A stretch of 38,033 nt of DNA from an uncultured Bacilli bacterium (lineage in GTDB: Bacteria > Bacillota_I > Bacilli_A > RF39 > UBA660), in NCBI GenBank assembly GCA_947629475.1, contig CANRDV010000007.1, positions 1 to 38,033 of the forward strand, read 5' to 3'. Shown in pieces: positions 18,910 through 28,307 of the stretch. The notes beneath the pieces are model-generated. The model was not told the DNA's origin, ran no database searches, and saw only the letters and a list, made by a program, of their open reading frames with translations. The position numbers and the translations under genes are program-made. How positions within the stretch are numbered: the first letter of the stretch is position 1; every line of letters starts with the position of its first letter.

Positions 18910-19236
18910 CTATCCCATAATTATATTAAGAATTGTCTTAGCACAAGCAATTACAATTCCACCTAGAATTGTTAAAATACTACTTGCTCTCTGACTTGGA
19001 TCGTGGCTTTTTAAGGCAAGTCCAAATTGCACTAGACCAAAAAGAACCATAATTACTCCAACAGCTTGTACAATATCAAAAATAAAATTAGATAAATTAT
19101 TAACAACTGTTAAAGGATTTTCCCCTCCTACTTCTTCAGCATAAACAACTGGTGTCATTAACATAAATAATATTTTAGAACTAACAACCATAGTTCCTAT
19201 TTTTTTAATCTTTTTCATTATTTTCATTTTTATCAT
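18910..19236 (-). CDS. VirB2/Maff2-like pilin or small membrane conjugation protein
   Basis: Signal segment plus two TM, VGVIMVLFGLVQFGLALKSHDPSQRASSILTILGGIVIACAKTIL. Confidence 0.75.
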   Translation of the reverse strand: MIKMKIMKKIKKIGTMVVSSKILFMLMTPVVYAEEVGGENPLTVVNNLSNFIFDIVQAVGVIMVLFGLVQFGLALKSHDPSQRASSILTILGGIVIACAKTILNIIMG

Positions 19237-21037
19237 CCTTTCTCTTTAAATATTCATCTATTTCACTACTAGAAATTATTTCATAATCATCCTCAAGTTC
19301 TAATTTTTCCAAATCTAAAAAATTATAATTTTTAATATTATAATCAAGGGTTATAGTTCCAATAGAATAATCAGTTTTATCATGAACATAAACCTTTCCT
19401 TTACCATCAGCACTTTCTCCAACTTTGGGATGTTTTAAAATATCGTATTTTTTATCTATTATTGGTCTTTCTCCTCTAATAAATAAAATTGCATATTTAT
19501 TATCCAATAATCTAACTTCATCAGGGGTTAATAATTCTCTACCACTCAATTGATAATTAGTAGAATAACTACCACTATGACCTGTGCTTTTTCCGTAAGT
19601 ATTAATATCTAAGTTTTCTTTCCCTAATAATTCGCTAATATATTTATGAGTTTCTAACTCGTTTCCACCTAAATATAAAAATTCATCACAATTACCTAAA
19701 ATAGAACCCCATTGCTTATCAAATAATGCTTTCAACTGTGCTAAATTTTGCAATATAATGCTTACTGAAACCTCTCTTGAACGCATAACTGAAAGAATCT
19801 TTTCAAAATCATCAGGTAAACTAACATTTGCGAACTCATCCATCAGAAAGTGAACATGAACTGGTAACCTTCCACCATACTTATTGTCGGCAATAAAAAA
19901 TAATTGTTGGAATAATTGTGTATAAAGAATACTTACTAAAAAATTAAAACTTGTATCATTATCTGGAATTAAAGCAAATAGTGCTGTTTTTCTTTCTCCT
20001 AATAATTCTAATTCTAACTCATCAATAGATGTTAATTTTGCTAAACTATTTAAGTTAAATTTTTCAAGTCTTGAAGCAAGAGTTATTTGAATAGATTTTA
20101 AAGTTTTAGCACCTGCGTTACGATATTCTCTGTAATATTTTAAAGCTATGTGATTAGGATTAACTGATTCTAATTTATTAAATAAAATATCCAATGGACT
20201 TAAATAGTAATCATCATCCTCTTTAACATCACCTGCTCTAAGCATCTCCAATACCATTGGAAAATTTTGCTCATCTTCAGGTGCTTCATACATTAAATAA
20301 AATATTAAACTAGATAGTAACATCATGGCACTATTATCCCAAAATGGGTCGCTACTTTGACTACCTTTAGGAGTTGTTGACTTAAATAGATTCGTTACAA
20401 GTTTTTGAATATCATTATCATTTTTCAAGTAAACAAATGGATTATAACAATCACTATTATCCATGTTTATTAAATTTAAAACTTTAATTTCATATCCTTC
20501 TTTTTTTAAGAAATTACCTGTATCCCTAAGTATTTCGCCTTTAGGATCGAGGACAACAAAAGAAGTATTGGCTTGCAAGATATTAGGTTTACAATAAAAT
20601 CTTGTTTTACCAGCTCCAGAACCTCCACATACTAAAGTATTTAAGTTTCTCCTGTGTTTTCTACCATCTAATCCTATTGAAACATTTTGAGTTAATATTT
20701 TATTGGCATAAATATTTTCATCATGATATTTTTTATTTATTTCTTTATAATTCCCCCATTTAGCACTTCCGTACTCCTCACCTTTACGATAATTTTTTCT
20801 AGTAGAATAATAAGCCAATAATAAAAATCCATAACAAAGTAAAAATACAAAAACAGTTTTTATACTATTTTGACAAAACTCTACTTTATATGGATTCTCT
20901 ATAATTTTTGGAAAATTTTCTATAATTCCAACTAATCCTTTATCTGAATATGGAGCTACTAATAAAGCAATCCATATTACTGGAACTAATCCAATAATAC
21001 AAAGCATTGCAATATCTTTTCTAACTTCATCTCTCAT
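19205..21037 (-). CDS. virD4: VirD4/TraG-type coupling protein
   Basis: GSGAGKTRFYCKPNI, FVVLDPKGEILRDTG, HFLMDEFANVSLP. Confidence 0.95.
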   Translation of the reverse strand: MRDEVRKDIAMLCIIGLVPVIWIALLVAPYSDKGLVGIIENFPKIIENPYKVEFCQNSIKTVFVFLLCYGFLLLAYYSTRKNYRKGEEYGSAKWGNYKEINKKYHDENIYANKILTQNVSIGLDGRKHRRNLNTLVCGGSGAGKTRFYCKPNILQANTSFVVLDPKGEILRDTGNFLKKEGYEIKVLNLINMDNSDCYNPFVYLKNDNDIQKLVTNLFKSTTPKGSQSSDPFWDNSAMMLLSSLIFYLMYEAPEDEQNFPMVLEMLRAGDVKEDDDYYLSPLDILFNKLESVNPNHIALKYYREYRNAGAKTLKSIQITLASRLEKFNLNSLAKLTSIDELELELLGERKTALFALIPDNDTSFNFLVSILYTQLFQQLFFIADNKYGGRLPVHVHFLMDEFANVSLPDDFEKILSVMRSREVSVSIILQNLAQLKALFDKQWGSILGNCDEFLYLGGNELETHKYISELLGKENLDINTYGKSTGHSGSYSTNYQLSGRELLTPDEVRLLDNKYAILFIRGERPIIDKKYDILKHPKVGESADGKGKVYVHDKTDYSIGTITLDYNIKNYNFLDLEKLELEDDYEIISSSEIDEYLKRKDDKNENNEKD

Positions 21038-21221
21038 AACTATTATCTCTTATTCTAAGAATTTTTTTTCTTTCTCCTTCATCAATTAATCTTTCTAATA
21101 ATTCGTTGATTGGAGAAATATCTCTATCATTTAGTCTTTCACTATCTTTGAATAATTGTAAAGAATTTATAATAATACCTATATCATAACTATCTAACAT
21201 TATTTTTACTTTATCTTTCAT
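21027..21221 (-). CDS. Small hypothetical protein ending SYER
   Basis: Operonic ORF overlapping both neighbours. Confidence 0.6.
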   Translation of the reverse strand: MKDKVKIMLDSYDIGIIINSLQLFKDSERLNDRDISPINELLERLIDEGERKKILRIRDNSYER

Positions 21222-22098
21222 GATTTTCTCTCCCTTGAATTACTATATCGTGTTCTTTAGTATCAATTGATAAATACTTATTAATTTGCTTATTAATATC
21301 ATTTAAACTATTTTTCATTAAGTTTAGTTCTTCATATACTTTTGATTGTTCCATACTTGAAAATATTTTCATAAATTCTTCTTTTGGAAATTCTTTATCA
21401 ACACCATACTTTTTACAAATCATATAACTTATGCAGTCGGACATTTTATCTATATGTTCATCACTTTTTAAGGCTAGTTCTGATTCATCCATTTTTTCAT
21501 AATAATTAGCTTTTGCTAATTCTTTAGAAATAGATTTAATAGCTACATCATAATCTTCAGTTCTAACAACATAAATTGTATTTTTATCTTTATCCCATGA
21601 TGCCATTTTACCATTATCTAAACTATCAACAGCTTCAATTTTAGGATTATCTTTACTAACTAAAGCTTGCAACAACATTTTCTTATCATATTGTGTAAAA
21701 TTTATTTGTATATCAGTATTAGAAATATCAATCACTTTCTTTGCATTAAATGGTGTAATTAAAACATTATCTTTATTTTTATAAGGTTGTCCAGGTTCTA
21801 GTATAATTATACTTTTTGGATATTTTTCATCAAAATTAACATTTAATTCTTTCCATTTTTTATATTCTCTAAGTTGAGTTGCATTCGGCATCTGCATTGA
21901 TATTAATATAGCATTTCTAACTGAATAATTATAAAAATGACTTTGAACATTAACATAAGTTTCTAAAAAGTCCGAATCCTTTTGTAACTGTTCCATTCCT
22001 TTATCTATAAGTTCGTATGCTTTTGTTAAATCTTCTTTCTTTTTCATCTTATATTTTTCAACATCATAAGTTGCATTTTCATTTGTTTCATTATTCAT
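21211..22098 (-). CDS. ArdC/LtrC-like protein with apparently degenerate metallopeptidase motif
   Basis: SVRNAILISMQMPNATQLREYKKWKELNV...IIILEPG; expected HExxH replaced by SKELAKA. Confidence 0.7.
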   Translation of the reverse strand: MNNETNENATYDVEKYKMKKKEDLTKAYELIDKGMEQLQKDSDFLETYVNVQSHFYNYSVRNAILISMQMPNATQLREYKKWKELNVNFDEKYPKSIIILEPGQPYKNKDNVLITPFNAKKVIDISNTDIQINFTQYDKKMLLQALVSKDNPKIEAVDSLDNGKMASWDKDKNTIYVVRTEDYDVAIKSISKELAKANYYEKMDESELALKSDEHIDKMSDCISYMICKKYGVDKEFPKEEFMKIFSSMEQSKVYEELNLMKNSLNDINKQINKYLSIDTKEHDIVIQGRENHER

Positions 22099-22099
22099 T

Positions 22100-22840
22100 T
22101 TATCTCACCTTTCCTTTTCTCTTTTTTCTTTTATTTGTCATAATCTTATTTTTTTGCAAATCATGTTCTTTCGTGGTTTGTTTTTGTTGTAGTTCCTTCT
22201 TTATATTGTTTAATTCTTCACGAACAGAAGGTTTCCCATTTTTAGAAGCCACCCGAGATTCGCTTTTGTTCTCTAATGAAAGCTCGGACAGAGGGCTTTT
22301 TTCTGTCGTTGCAACTTTGGGGTTTCTTTTTTCATTTGGATTCTTTATTATGTCATTAACTAACTTTTCTTCATTTGATATAACTTCAATACCATTCTTT
22401 TGAGCATCTTCTATCATTTTATCAATTTTATCTTTTTTAATTTCGCTCTTTATATCGGCAATATTAACTGATGATAATTGAAATCTTCTAATAATGTAAT
22501 TAACTTTTTCCATATCATCTGCTTTTACCATTATATCAACCATTCCATCTTTATTTTTGTTATTTTTGCTAGTAATAAGTGTATAAGTGAATCCAAACTT
22601 TTTAGATTCTTCATTAAACTTCTTCAAATCATCTTCTTTTAAAGAAAATATCTTTAAAGGACTTCCTGATTTTATCATTGCATTTAAAGTCATTCTTCCT
22701 TTACTCTTTTTAGGTTCTTTTGACATTGCATAAAGCATAACCACTAAATTTTTTAATCCAACTCCACCTAATTTTAAAGCAACTTCCATTCCTTCTAGTG
22801 CCATTTTAACAACTATTTCTGCTGATTCACTTGCTCCCAT
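22100..22840 (-). CDS. PcfB-like (DUF3801) relaxase-associated protein
   Basis: GMEVALKLGGVGLKNLVVMLYAM...KSKGRMTLNAMIKSGSPLKIFSL. Confidence 0.82.
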   Translation of the reverse strand: MGASESAEIVVKMALEGMEVALKLGGVGLKNLVVMLYAMSKEPKKSKGRMTLNAMIKSGSPLKIFSLKEDDLKKFNEESKKFGFTYTLITSKNNKNKDGMVDIMVKADDMEKVNYIIRRFQLSSVNIADIKSEIKKDKIDKMIEDAQKNGIEVISNEEKLVNDIIKNPNEKRNPKVATTEKSPLSELSLENKSESRVASKNGKPSVREELNNIKKELQQKQTTKEHDLQKNKIMTNKRKKRKGKVR

Positions 22841-24162
22841 TCTTTATTCACCTCCAATTTTTTCTCTTTTTCAAATTCAGCAATATTTTTTTCAACAACC
22901 CCTGATCGTTCACTTATTCCATCACATAGTTTCACCTCCAATCTTTTTTCTTCTAAACTATTAGTGATTTTTTCTATTTCACTACGAATATTTATTTTTT
23001 CATCCTCATTGCTAATTCTTTTAATCTTAATCCATAAATTATGTCTTTCACTATCTAATTCTTCAATATCATTAATTAAATTAGTTCTATATAATAAAAG
23101 TTGCTCATAAGTTTTTATTTCATTTCTTACAAGCAATCTTGTCTGTTCTGATATTTCATTCATTTTATTTTCTTCTACTCTTAAAGTAGGAGAAATAAAT
23201 TTATTGGGATAATGTCTTGGATAAACCTTTAGAATATAACAATAATATTTATATAATCCATATAATCCTTTGCTTTTTTGTTTTTGACTTTTCTTAAATA
23301 CTTTAGTTTTTATATTAGGATTATAAGATTCAATAAATGGTACTCTTGTTGCTTGTTCTTTTTCTATTCTAGTTATTATTGAATTGATAGAATAATTTTC
23401 TCCAAAACTTCTTTCTATTCTAATATTTTTTTTATAGGGTTCTCTCCTAATACTTAATTTATTATATCTATTAATTACTTCATATCCCATTTTATTCATT
23501 AAAGAAAGAAAATCATTATATGAATAAGACATAGCAATAGCTCTATCTAAATCTTCTTTAGCTATAATATGGTAATTACTTTTTTCAATACTTTTAATAT
23601 AATAGTTTTCATAATTAATTTTATTTTTTTCAGTATTGTTAGTTTTAACAACACTTAATCCATATTCTTCACATAAACAATCGGATATATGCCTTAATCT
23701 TGCATAAGAAGTTCTATCATCAGAATATTTTTTACCATCTTTAAAAGAAACCGAATTAATTACAAAATGGTTATGGATATGATTAGTATTGTTATGTGTT
23801 GCAACAATTACCTCAAATCTATCTCCCCAAACTTCTTCGGCTAGCATAACACCAATCTTATGTGCTAAATCAGGTGTTACTTCTCCCTCTTGAAAAGATT
23901 GAAAAGCATGAAATCCTAATATTCCATCTACCTTGTCATATTCCATTTTTGTAAAAACCATATCTTTATAAGCTGTATCTAAATTACAGTTTATTGCACT
24001 TACATAGCAAGTTGCTTCACTTTGAACATTAGTATCCATATATTCTTTTAAATTATGAAGTTCCATATAACTGCCATCACTCATAGTTTTTTCTTCGTTA
24101 CTTATATATTTAATAACATTATCTAATCTTGATTTAATTTTCCAAATACCAGTTGTTGCCAT
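22813..24162 (-). CDS. MobP-type relaxase (MobA/VirD2-like)
   Basis: VIVATHNNTNHIHNHFVINSVSFKDGKKYSDDRTSYARLRHISD three-His motif. Confidence 0.93.
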   Translation of the reverse strand: MATTGIWKIKSRLDNVIKYISNEEKTMSDGSYMELHNLKEYMDTNVQSEATCYVSAINCNLDTAYKDMVFTKMEYDKVDGILGFHAFQSFQEGEVTPDLAHKIGVMLAEEVWGDRFEVIVATHNNTNHIHNHFVINSVSFKDGKKYSDDRTSYARLRHISDCLCEEYGLSVVKTNNTEKNKINYENYYIKSIEKSNYHIIAKEDLDRAIAMSYSYNDFLSLMNKMGYEVINRYNKLSIRREPYKKNIRIERSFGENYSINSIITRIEKEQATRVPFIESYNPNIKTKVFKKSQKQKSKGLYGLYKYYCYILKVYPRHYPNKFISPTLRVEENKMNEISEQTRLLVRNEIKTYEQLLLYRTNLINDIEELDSERHNLWIKIKRISNEDEKINIRSEIEKITNSLEEKRLEVKLCDGISERSGVVEKNIAEFEKEKKLEVNKEWEQVNQQK

Positions 24163-24509
24163 TATTCATTATCCTTTCTTTCTCGAACATTAAGTAAAAA
24201 TTCTTCCTTAACCTTATCTATAAAATCATTCCATTTTATAGCTTCTTCTTTATAAAACATTTCATCTATAAAATTTAATGAATTAGCTTTTTTTGCAATT
24301 TGATTAATGTTGTTAGAAATTGCTCTCATATATTTCATAACTTCATAAAATTTCTCATCAGGTTTTTCTTTTATTTGATAATCCAATAGCATCTTTCTAA
24401 CAAGTTCACTTTCATTCATATTTGCTTTTTCGGCTTTTGTTTTTAAAGCAATCAATTCTTCTTGATTAAGCCAAAATTGTTTCTTATAAATTCTTGTCCT
24501 ATTGCTCAT
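24162..24509 (-). CDS. MobC-like relaxosome accessory protein
   Basis: KQFWLNQEELIALKTKAEKANMNESELVRKMLLDY...MRAISNNINQIAKKAN. Confidence 0.85.
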   Translation of the reverse strand: MSNRTRIYKKQFWLNQEELIALKTKAEKANMNESELVRKMLLDYQIKEKPDEKFYEVMKYMRAISNNINQIAKKANSLNFIDEMFYKEEAIKWNDFIDKVKEEFLLNVRERKDNE

Positions 24510-24550
24510 TTTTTTCTCCTTTCTTTGCTAATTTTCAATGTCCTTTTAAA

Positions 24551-24625
24551 ATTACATAGGGGTTTTGGGGTTTCCCCATAATTTACAATGTTAGGAGTAC
24601 AACTCCAGTGCTTGCTAATACAAAA
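24551..24625. other. Candidate oriT
   Basis: Between mobC and the primase-like gene: GGGGTTTTGGGGTTTCCCC and GGAGTACAACTCCAGTGCTTGCT inverted repeats in a GC-rich island. Confidence 0.55.
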
Positions 24626-24634
24626 TAAATAGAC

Positions 24635-25600
24635 CTATCGAGATTTATCATAACCCTTCATTTCATTTTTTTTTACTATTTCACATAAAAAGTCATTAAA
24701 ATCTTTTCCACTTTTTGGTGGAAAATCTATAATTTCATAACTAGCTGACAATTTATTTTTGATAGCTTCCGTTGCTAATCTTCCTGCTAAATCATTATCA
24801 AAATGAACAAAAATAGTTTTAATTTGAGGATTTTCTCTTAAAAAATTCTCTACTGTTTTTGGCAATTTACTATTAGAAATATCTTTAGATGTACTATATA
24901 CACCAGCTAGTGATAATAAGTTATCTTCATCCCAATTTTTATTGCTCATTTCTTTTAAAGTAGCATAAGAAAGTAAGTCGATCACACTTTCAAAAATATG
25001 AACTGACTTCTTATTACATATTGATTTTAATTTAAAAGAATATGTTTTATTACTTCCGTATGAATCGTGCATATATCTGCTAGAGTTCGTTGCTCGAACC
25101 CCTGCATATCTTGCTATATTTCTATTATCATAGCCAATAAATACTACATTATCATTTACATCCTGATATATTAATCCTTTATTTATACACTCATCTATTA
25201 TATTTTTACTGATTCCACGACTTAATAAATAATCAATAACTTTGAAATTATTCTTAGCTTTTCTAGGTAAAATTAATTTTTTTTCATTATCATTTTTACT
25301 TGATTTATAGTTAATAGGAGATTTAATTTTTTCATATCCTCCTATTTCTAAAACCTTAGAAACAGCATCTACAAAACTATATTCTTCTACTTTCATTAAA
25401 TAATCAATCGCACTTTTTCCCCCAATTCCACGAGAGAACCAGTACCATAATCCGTTAGAAATTTTCAAACTATCATGTGTTGCTGTTCTATAAGTTCCTC
25501 TTGAATCATAGATTATTTCTTCTGGGGATGCTATTTGTAAGTAGGATAATAAATCAATTTCCCTAGCTTTTTCAATTTTTTCTTTAGTAAAATAAGCCAT
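24635..25600 (-). CDS. DUF3991/TOPRIM domain primase-like protein
   Basis: GLWYWFSRGIGGKSAIDYLMKVEEYSFVDAV; VHIFESVIDLLSYATL; IFVHFDNDLAGRLA. Confidence 0.88.
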   Translation of the reverse strand: MAYFTKEKIEKAREIDLLSYLQIASPEEIIYDSRGTYRTATHDSLKISNGLWYWFSRGIGGKSAIDYLMKVEEYSFVDAVSKVLEIGGYEKIKSPINYKSSKNDNEKKLILPRKAKNNFKVIDYLLSRGISKNIIDECINKGLIYQDVNDNVVFIGYDNRNIARYAGVRATNSSRYMHDSYGSNKTYSFKLKSICNKKSVHIFESVIDLLSYATLKEMSNKNWDEDNLLSLAGVYSTSKDISNSKLPKTVENFLRENPQIKTIFVHFDNDLAGRLATEAIKNKLSASYEIIDFPPKSGKDFNDFLCEIVKKNEMKGYDKSR

Positions 25601-25986
25601 TATCTACCAGCTCTTTCTTCACTTTGATATCTTATTTTTTTTAAATTATTTATTGAATCTAAATCCAAGTTATTTTTATTTTGCATCATTTCATAATATA
25701 GAGGATCTATGACATTTTCATCCAACATACTACTTAAACTATAATCACACTTTCTCCAACAATTGTATAAATAATCTAATGTATTTTTTTTAGATAATAA
25801 AAATCTAATAGTATCTTCATCATAATTCTTATCACTTTCAAACATTCCAACAAACGCATCTCGTATTGTAATCTCTTGAGAAAAATCTATAATTTTATTT
25901 GGTGGATATGTTATTACATTCATAATATATTCTGCATATTCTACATTAATTTTATCTCTTAATTCTTTTTTTAATTCTTCCAGCAT
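25600..25986 (-). CDS. Hypothetical protein
   Basis: Operonic ORF. Confidence 0.6.
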   Translation of the reverse strand: MLEELKKELRDKINVEYAEYIMNVITYPPNKIIDFSQEITIRDAFVGMFESDKNYDEDTIRFLLSKKNTLDYLYNCWRKCDYSLSSMLDENVIDPLYYEMMQNKNNLDLDSINNLKKIRYQSEERAGR

Positions 25987-26049
25987 TTTTTTCTCCTCTC
26001 AAACATTAAATTTTTATAAAAAGAAAGATAGTAAAACATTTAAAATGTA

Positions 26050-26361
26050 CTATCTTCCTTTTTCTTCAAATATAGTAATACTTTCTGCAAGAACTACTAA
26101 TCTTTTTAAGTTTAACCCATTTTTATCTATATATTTTTCGTTTATTATTATTCCACGAACACCAACTCTTTTTCCTTCAATCATTTGTTTTATTATTCTT
26201 TTAGGAACAGCATTTCCTATTCTAAAATCAATAAAATTATTTTGTCCATTAATTTTATTAGCACAAAGTAAAACAAAATAATAATATTTTTCAGTTGGAG
26301 AAACTATTCTAATTTCTGGTCTTTTTACAACTAAACCAACTATCGCTACCATGTTAACCAT
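26050..26361 (-). CDS. Single-strand DNA-binding-like OB-fold protein
   Basis: MVAIVGLVVKRPEIRIVSPTEKYYYFVLLCANKINGQNNFIDFRIGNAVPKRI...GKRVGVRGIIINEKYIDKNG. Confidence 0.65.
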   Translation of the reverse strand: MVNMVAIVGLVVKRPEIRIVSPTEKYYYFVLLCANKINGQNNFIDFRIGNAVPKRIIKQMIEGKRVGVRGIIINEKYIDKNGLNLKRLVVLAESITIFEEKGR

Positions 26362-26368
26362 TATGATT

Positions 26369-26764
26369 TTATTCTGTTTCTTTGTCAGTTCCCTTTTTCA
26401 AAACATTCATATTCGCAAATATAAAATATTGTTCTCTCATGCCTTGAAAGAAAACATCTTTTTTTTCAATATAAGTAATATCATAATATAACTCAAGTGC
26501 TTCAACTAATTTCCTAGTTTCAACTTCATTAAGTGTTTCTGCTTTTTCACTTGTTTCAAGTATTTTACAAACTTTAGGATATTCTTTAATTATCTTATTA
26601 TATTTTGCATATAATTCTCGATATACAGGATTTTTAATTTCTAAAATCTTTGTTGCTGTCCCCAAAAAAGGCATGAAACTATCATCATTTTCAAAATAAG
26701 ATAAACTTTTCAAATCATAATCATAGTCAATTTTTTCAAACATTTTCTTCACCTCCAATAGCAA
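26369..26764 (-). CDS. Hypothetical protein (possible DUF6664-like)
   Basis: Operonic ORF with SD GGAGGTG; family name is from memory and uncertain. Confidence 0.55.
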   Translation of the reverse strand: MLLEVKKMFEKIDYDYDLKSLSYFENDDSFMPFLGTATKILEIKNPVYRELYAKYNKIIKEYPKVCKILETSEKAETLNEVETRKLVEALELYYDITYIEKKDVFFQGMREQYFIFANMNVLKKGTDKETE

Positions 26765-26840
26765 TTTTAAATTACTTTTAAATAATTTACTAATCTACAA
26801 ATTAGAACTTTTGGAGAGATTTATACATTTGACAAGCACA

Positions 26841-27173
26841 TTACTTGCTTTCAGATCTAAGTTTTTCTCTATTTTCCATAAGTATAGAATAATAATCTTT
26901 TTTTTCTATTTTTCTATCATTTTGAATCAATAATTGCCAAATTAAATCACTTGCTTCATTTGGAAAAAACCTAACATCTACATATTCCATATCATTTTCA
27001 ACTTTAGGAATAGAATAAGTTAATAATTTATTCATTATCTTTTCAGCCGTTATAGAAAACTTTTCATCATCAATAGCTAAATTCATATTCATTTCAATAA
27101 GTCCTACTAACTTATCAAATAATTCTCTACTAATTAGTAATTTTATTGATGGACTTTTCTTTTCATATCCCAT
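26841..27173 (-). CDS. Hypothetical protein
   Basis: Operonic ORF. Confidence 0.6.
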   Translation of the reverse strand: MGYEKKSPSIKLLISRELFDKLVGLIEMNMNLAIDDEKFSITAEKIMNKLLTYSIPKVENDMEYVDVRFFPNEASDLIWQLLIQNDRKIEKKDYYSILMENREKLRSESK

Positions 27174-27180
27174 AAACTTC

Positions 27181-27429
27181 TCACCTTTCCCTTTCTTTAT
27201 TTCTACTATTTTTAACTTTTCTATCTACTTCACTTTCTTTTATATTAATTTCATTAATTTTATTTTCTTTTAATTCTATATCTTTTACAGTAATATTATC
27301 TATTAAATCCTGCACCATTTTTTCAGCTTCTTTTTCGCTATTAGCAAATACTTCTAAAGTCATTTTGCCAAATAAATTTACATTAAATTCATATTTATTC
27401 ATTCTTATCATCCTTTCCTTTCTTTTCAA
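27181..27429 (-). CDS. DpnD/PcfM-like protein ending KERER
   Basis: MNKYEFNVNLFGKMTLEVFANSEKEAEKMVQDLI. Confidence 0.5.
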   Translation of the reverse strand: MKRKERMIRMNKYEFNVNLFGKMTLEVFANSEKEAEKMVQDLIDNITVKDIELKENKINEINIKESEVDRKVKNSRNKERER

Positions 27430-27646
27430 AATTCATACTTAAAAAATCTATTATTTTTTTATTTTTAATAGCTCTTTTTAATCCTATAATAATTGATATT
27501 TCTAAAGCCGTTATATCAGGTATTCTTTCCAAATCATCAAGTTGGATGCCTATAATACTTTTCTCATTTAAGTATCCTGCTTTAAATATCTTTTCTAATG
27601 TTTTAGAAATTTGATTAAAACTATAATTATTATTCATATTTTTCAT
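27395..27646 (-). CDS. Hypothetical protein
   Basis: Operonic ORF. Confidence 0.55.
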   Translation of the reverse strand: MKNMNNNYSFNQISKTLEKIFKAGYLNEKSIIGIQLDDLERIPDITALEISIIIGLKRAIKNKKIIDFLSMNFEKKGKDDKNE

Positions 27647-28307
27647 CCTCCACTATTTCAAATATAAATACTGTTTGTAAATTAGTATTCCTACGACAAG
27701 TAATTAAAGTTAAGGTATTCTTTGAAGAATTTCTTATGATTGGAGCTTCTCCAGTTTTCTCTATATCATAAGTATTAACTAATTTATAAGTATATACTTT
27801 TCCAGCATAATGAATATATGCAATATCATTTGTAACTAACTTATGAAGATTTTTAAAATAAGAAATATTGCTAGTTCCACTATGAGCAACTAAAATTACA
27901 TTACCATTTATTTTGTCAGGTAAATCTGATTCTTTTAAAATTTTAACATTTTTATTAACATCATTTTCTTTAGAATCTTTACTATAAACTCCACGCATCA
28001 AGTTTAAATTCGGTATATCTAATACTAAAATATAGTCATTTATATTTGTATTTTCCACTTTTTCATCAACAGTTTCAGTTTGAAGTACATCCTTTTCTTC
28101 AGGTTCTTCATTTTTTATTTCTTGTTGTTCTTGAAAGAATTTATCAAGTTCTTGTTGTACTTTCTGTTCATTTTGATAAATTCTATAATATTTAAGCATT
28201 AATAATGTACTAGCAACTGATATTAGTAAAAAAGAGGCAGATACAATTAATCGCCCCTTCTCACTAAGTCTATTTTTTCTTTTTCTTCTGATTAAACACA
28301 TAAACAA
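27630..28307 (-). CDS. Sortase
   Basis: N-terminal TM; VILVAHSGTSNISYFKNLHKL (His) and TLITCRRNTN (TLxTC...R). Confidence 0.88.
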   Translation of the reverse strand: MFMCLIRRKRKNRLSEKGRLIVSASFLLISVASTLLMLKYYRIYQNEQKVQQELDKFFQEQQEIKNEEPEEKDVLQTETVDEKVENTNINDYILVLDIPNLNLMRGVYSKDSKENDVNKNVKILKESDLPDKINGNVILVAHSGTSNISYFKNLHKLVTNDIAYIHYAGKVYTYKLVNTYDIEKTGEAPIIRNSSKNTLTLITCRRNTNLQTVFIFEIVEDEKYE

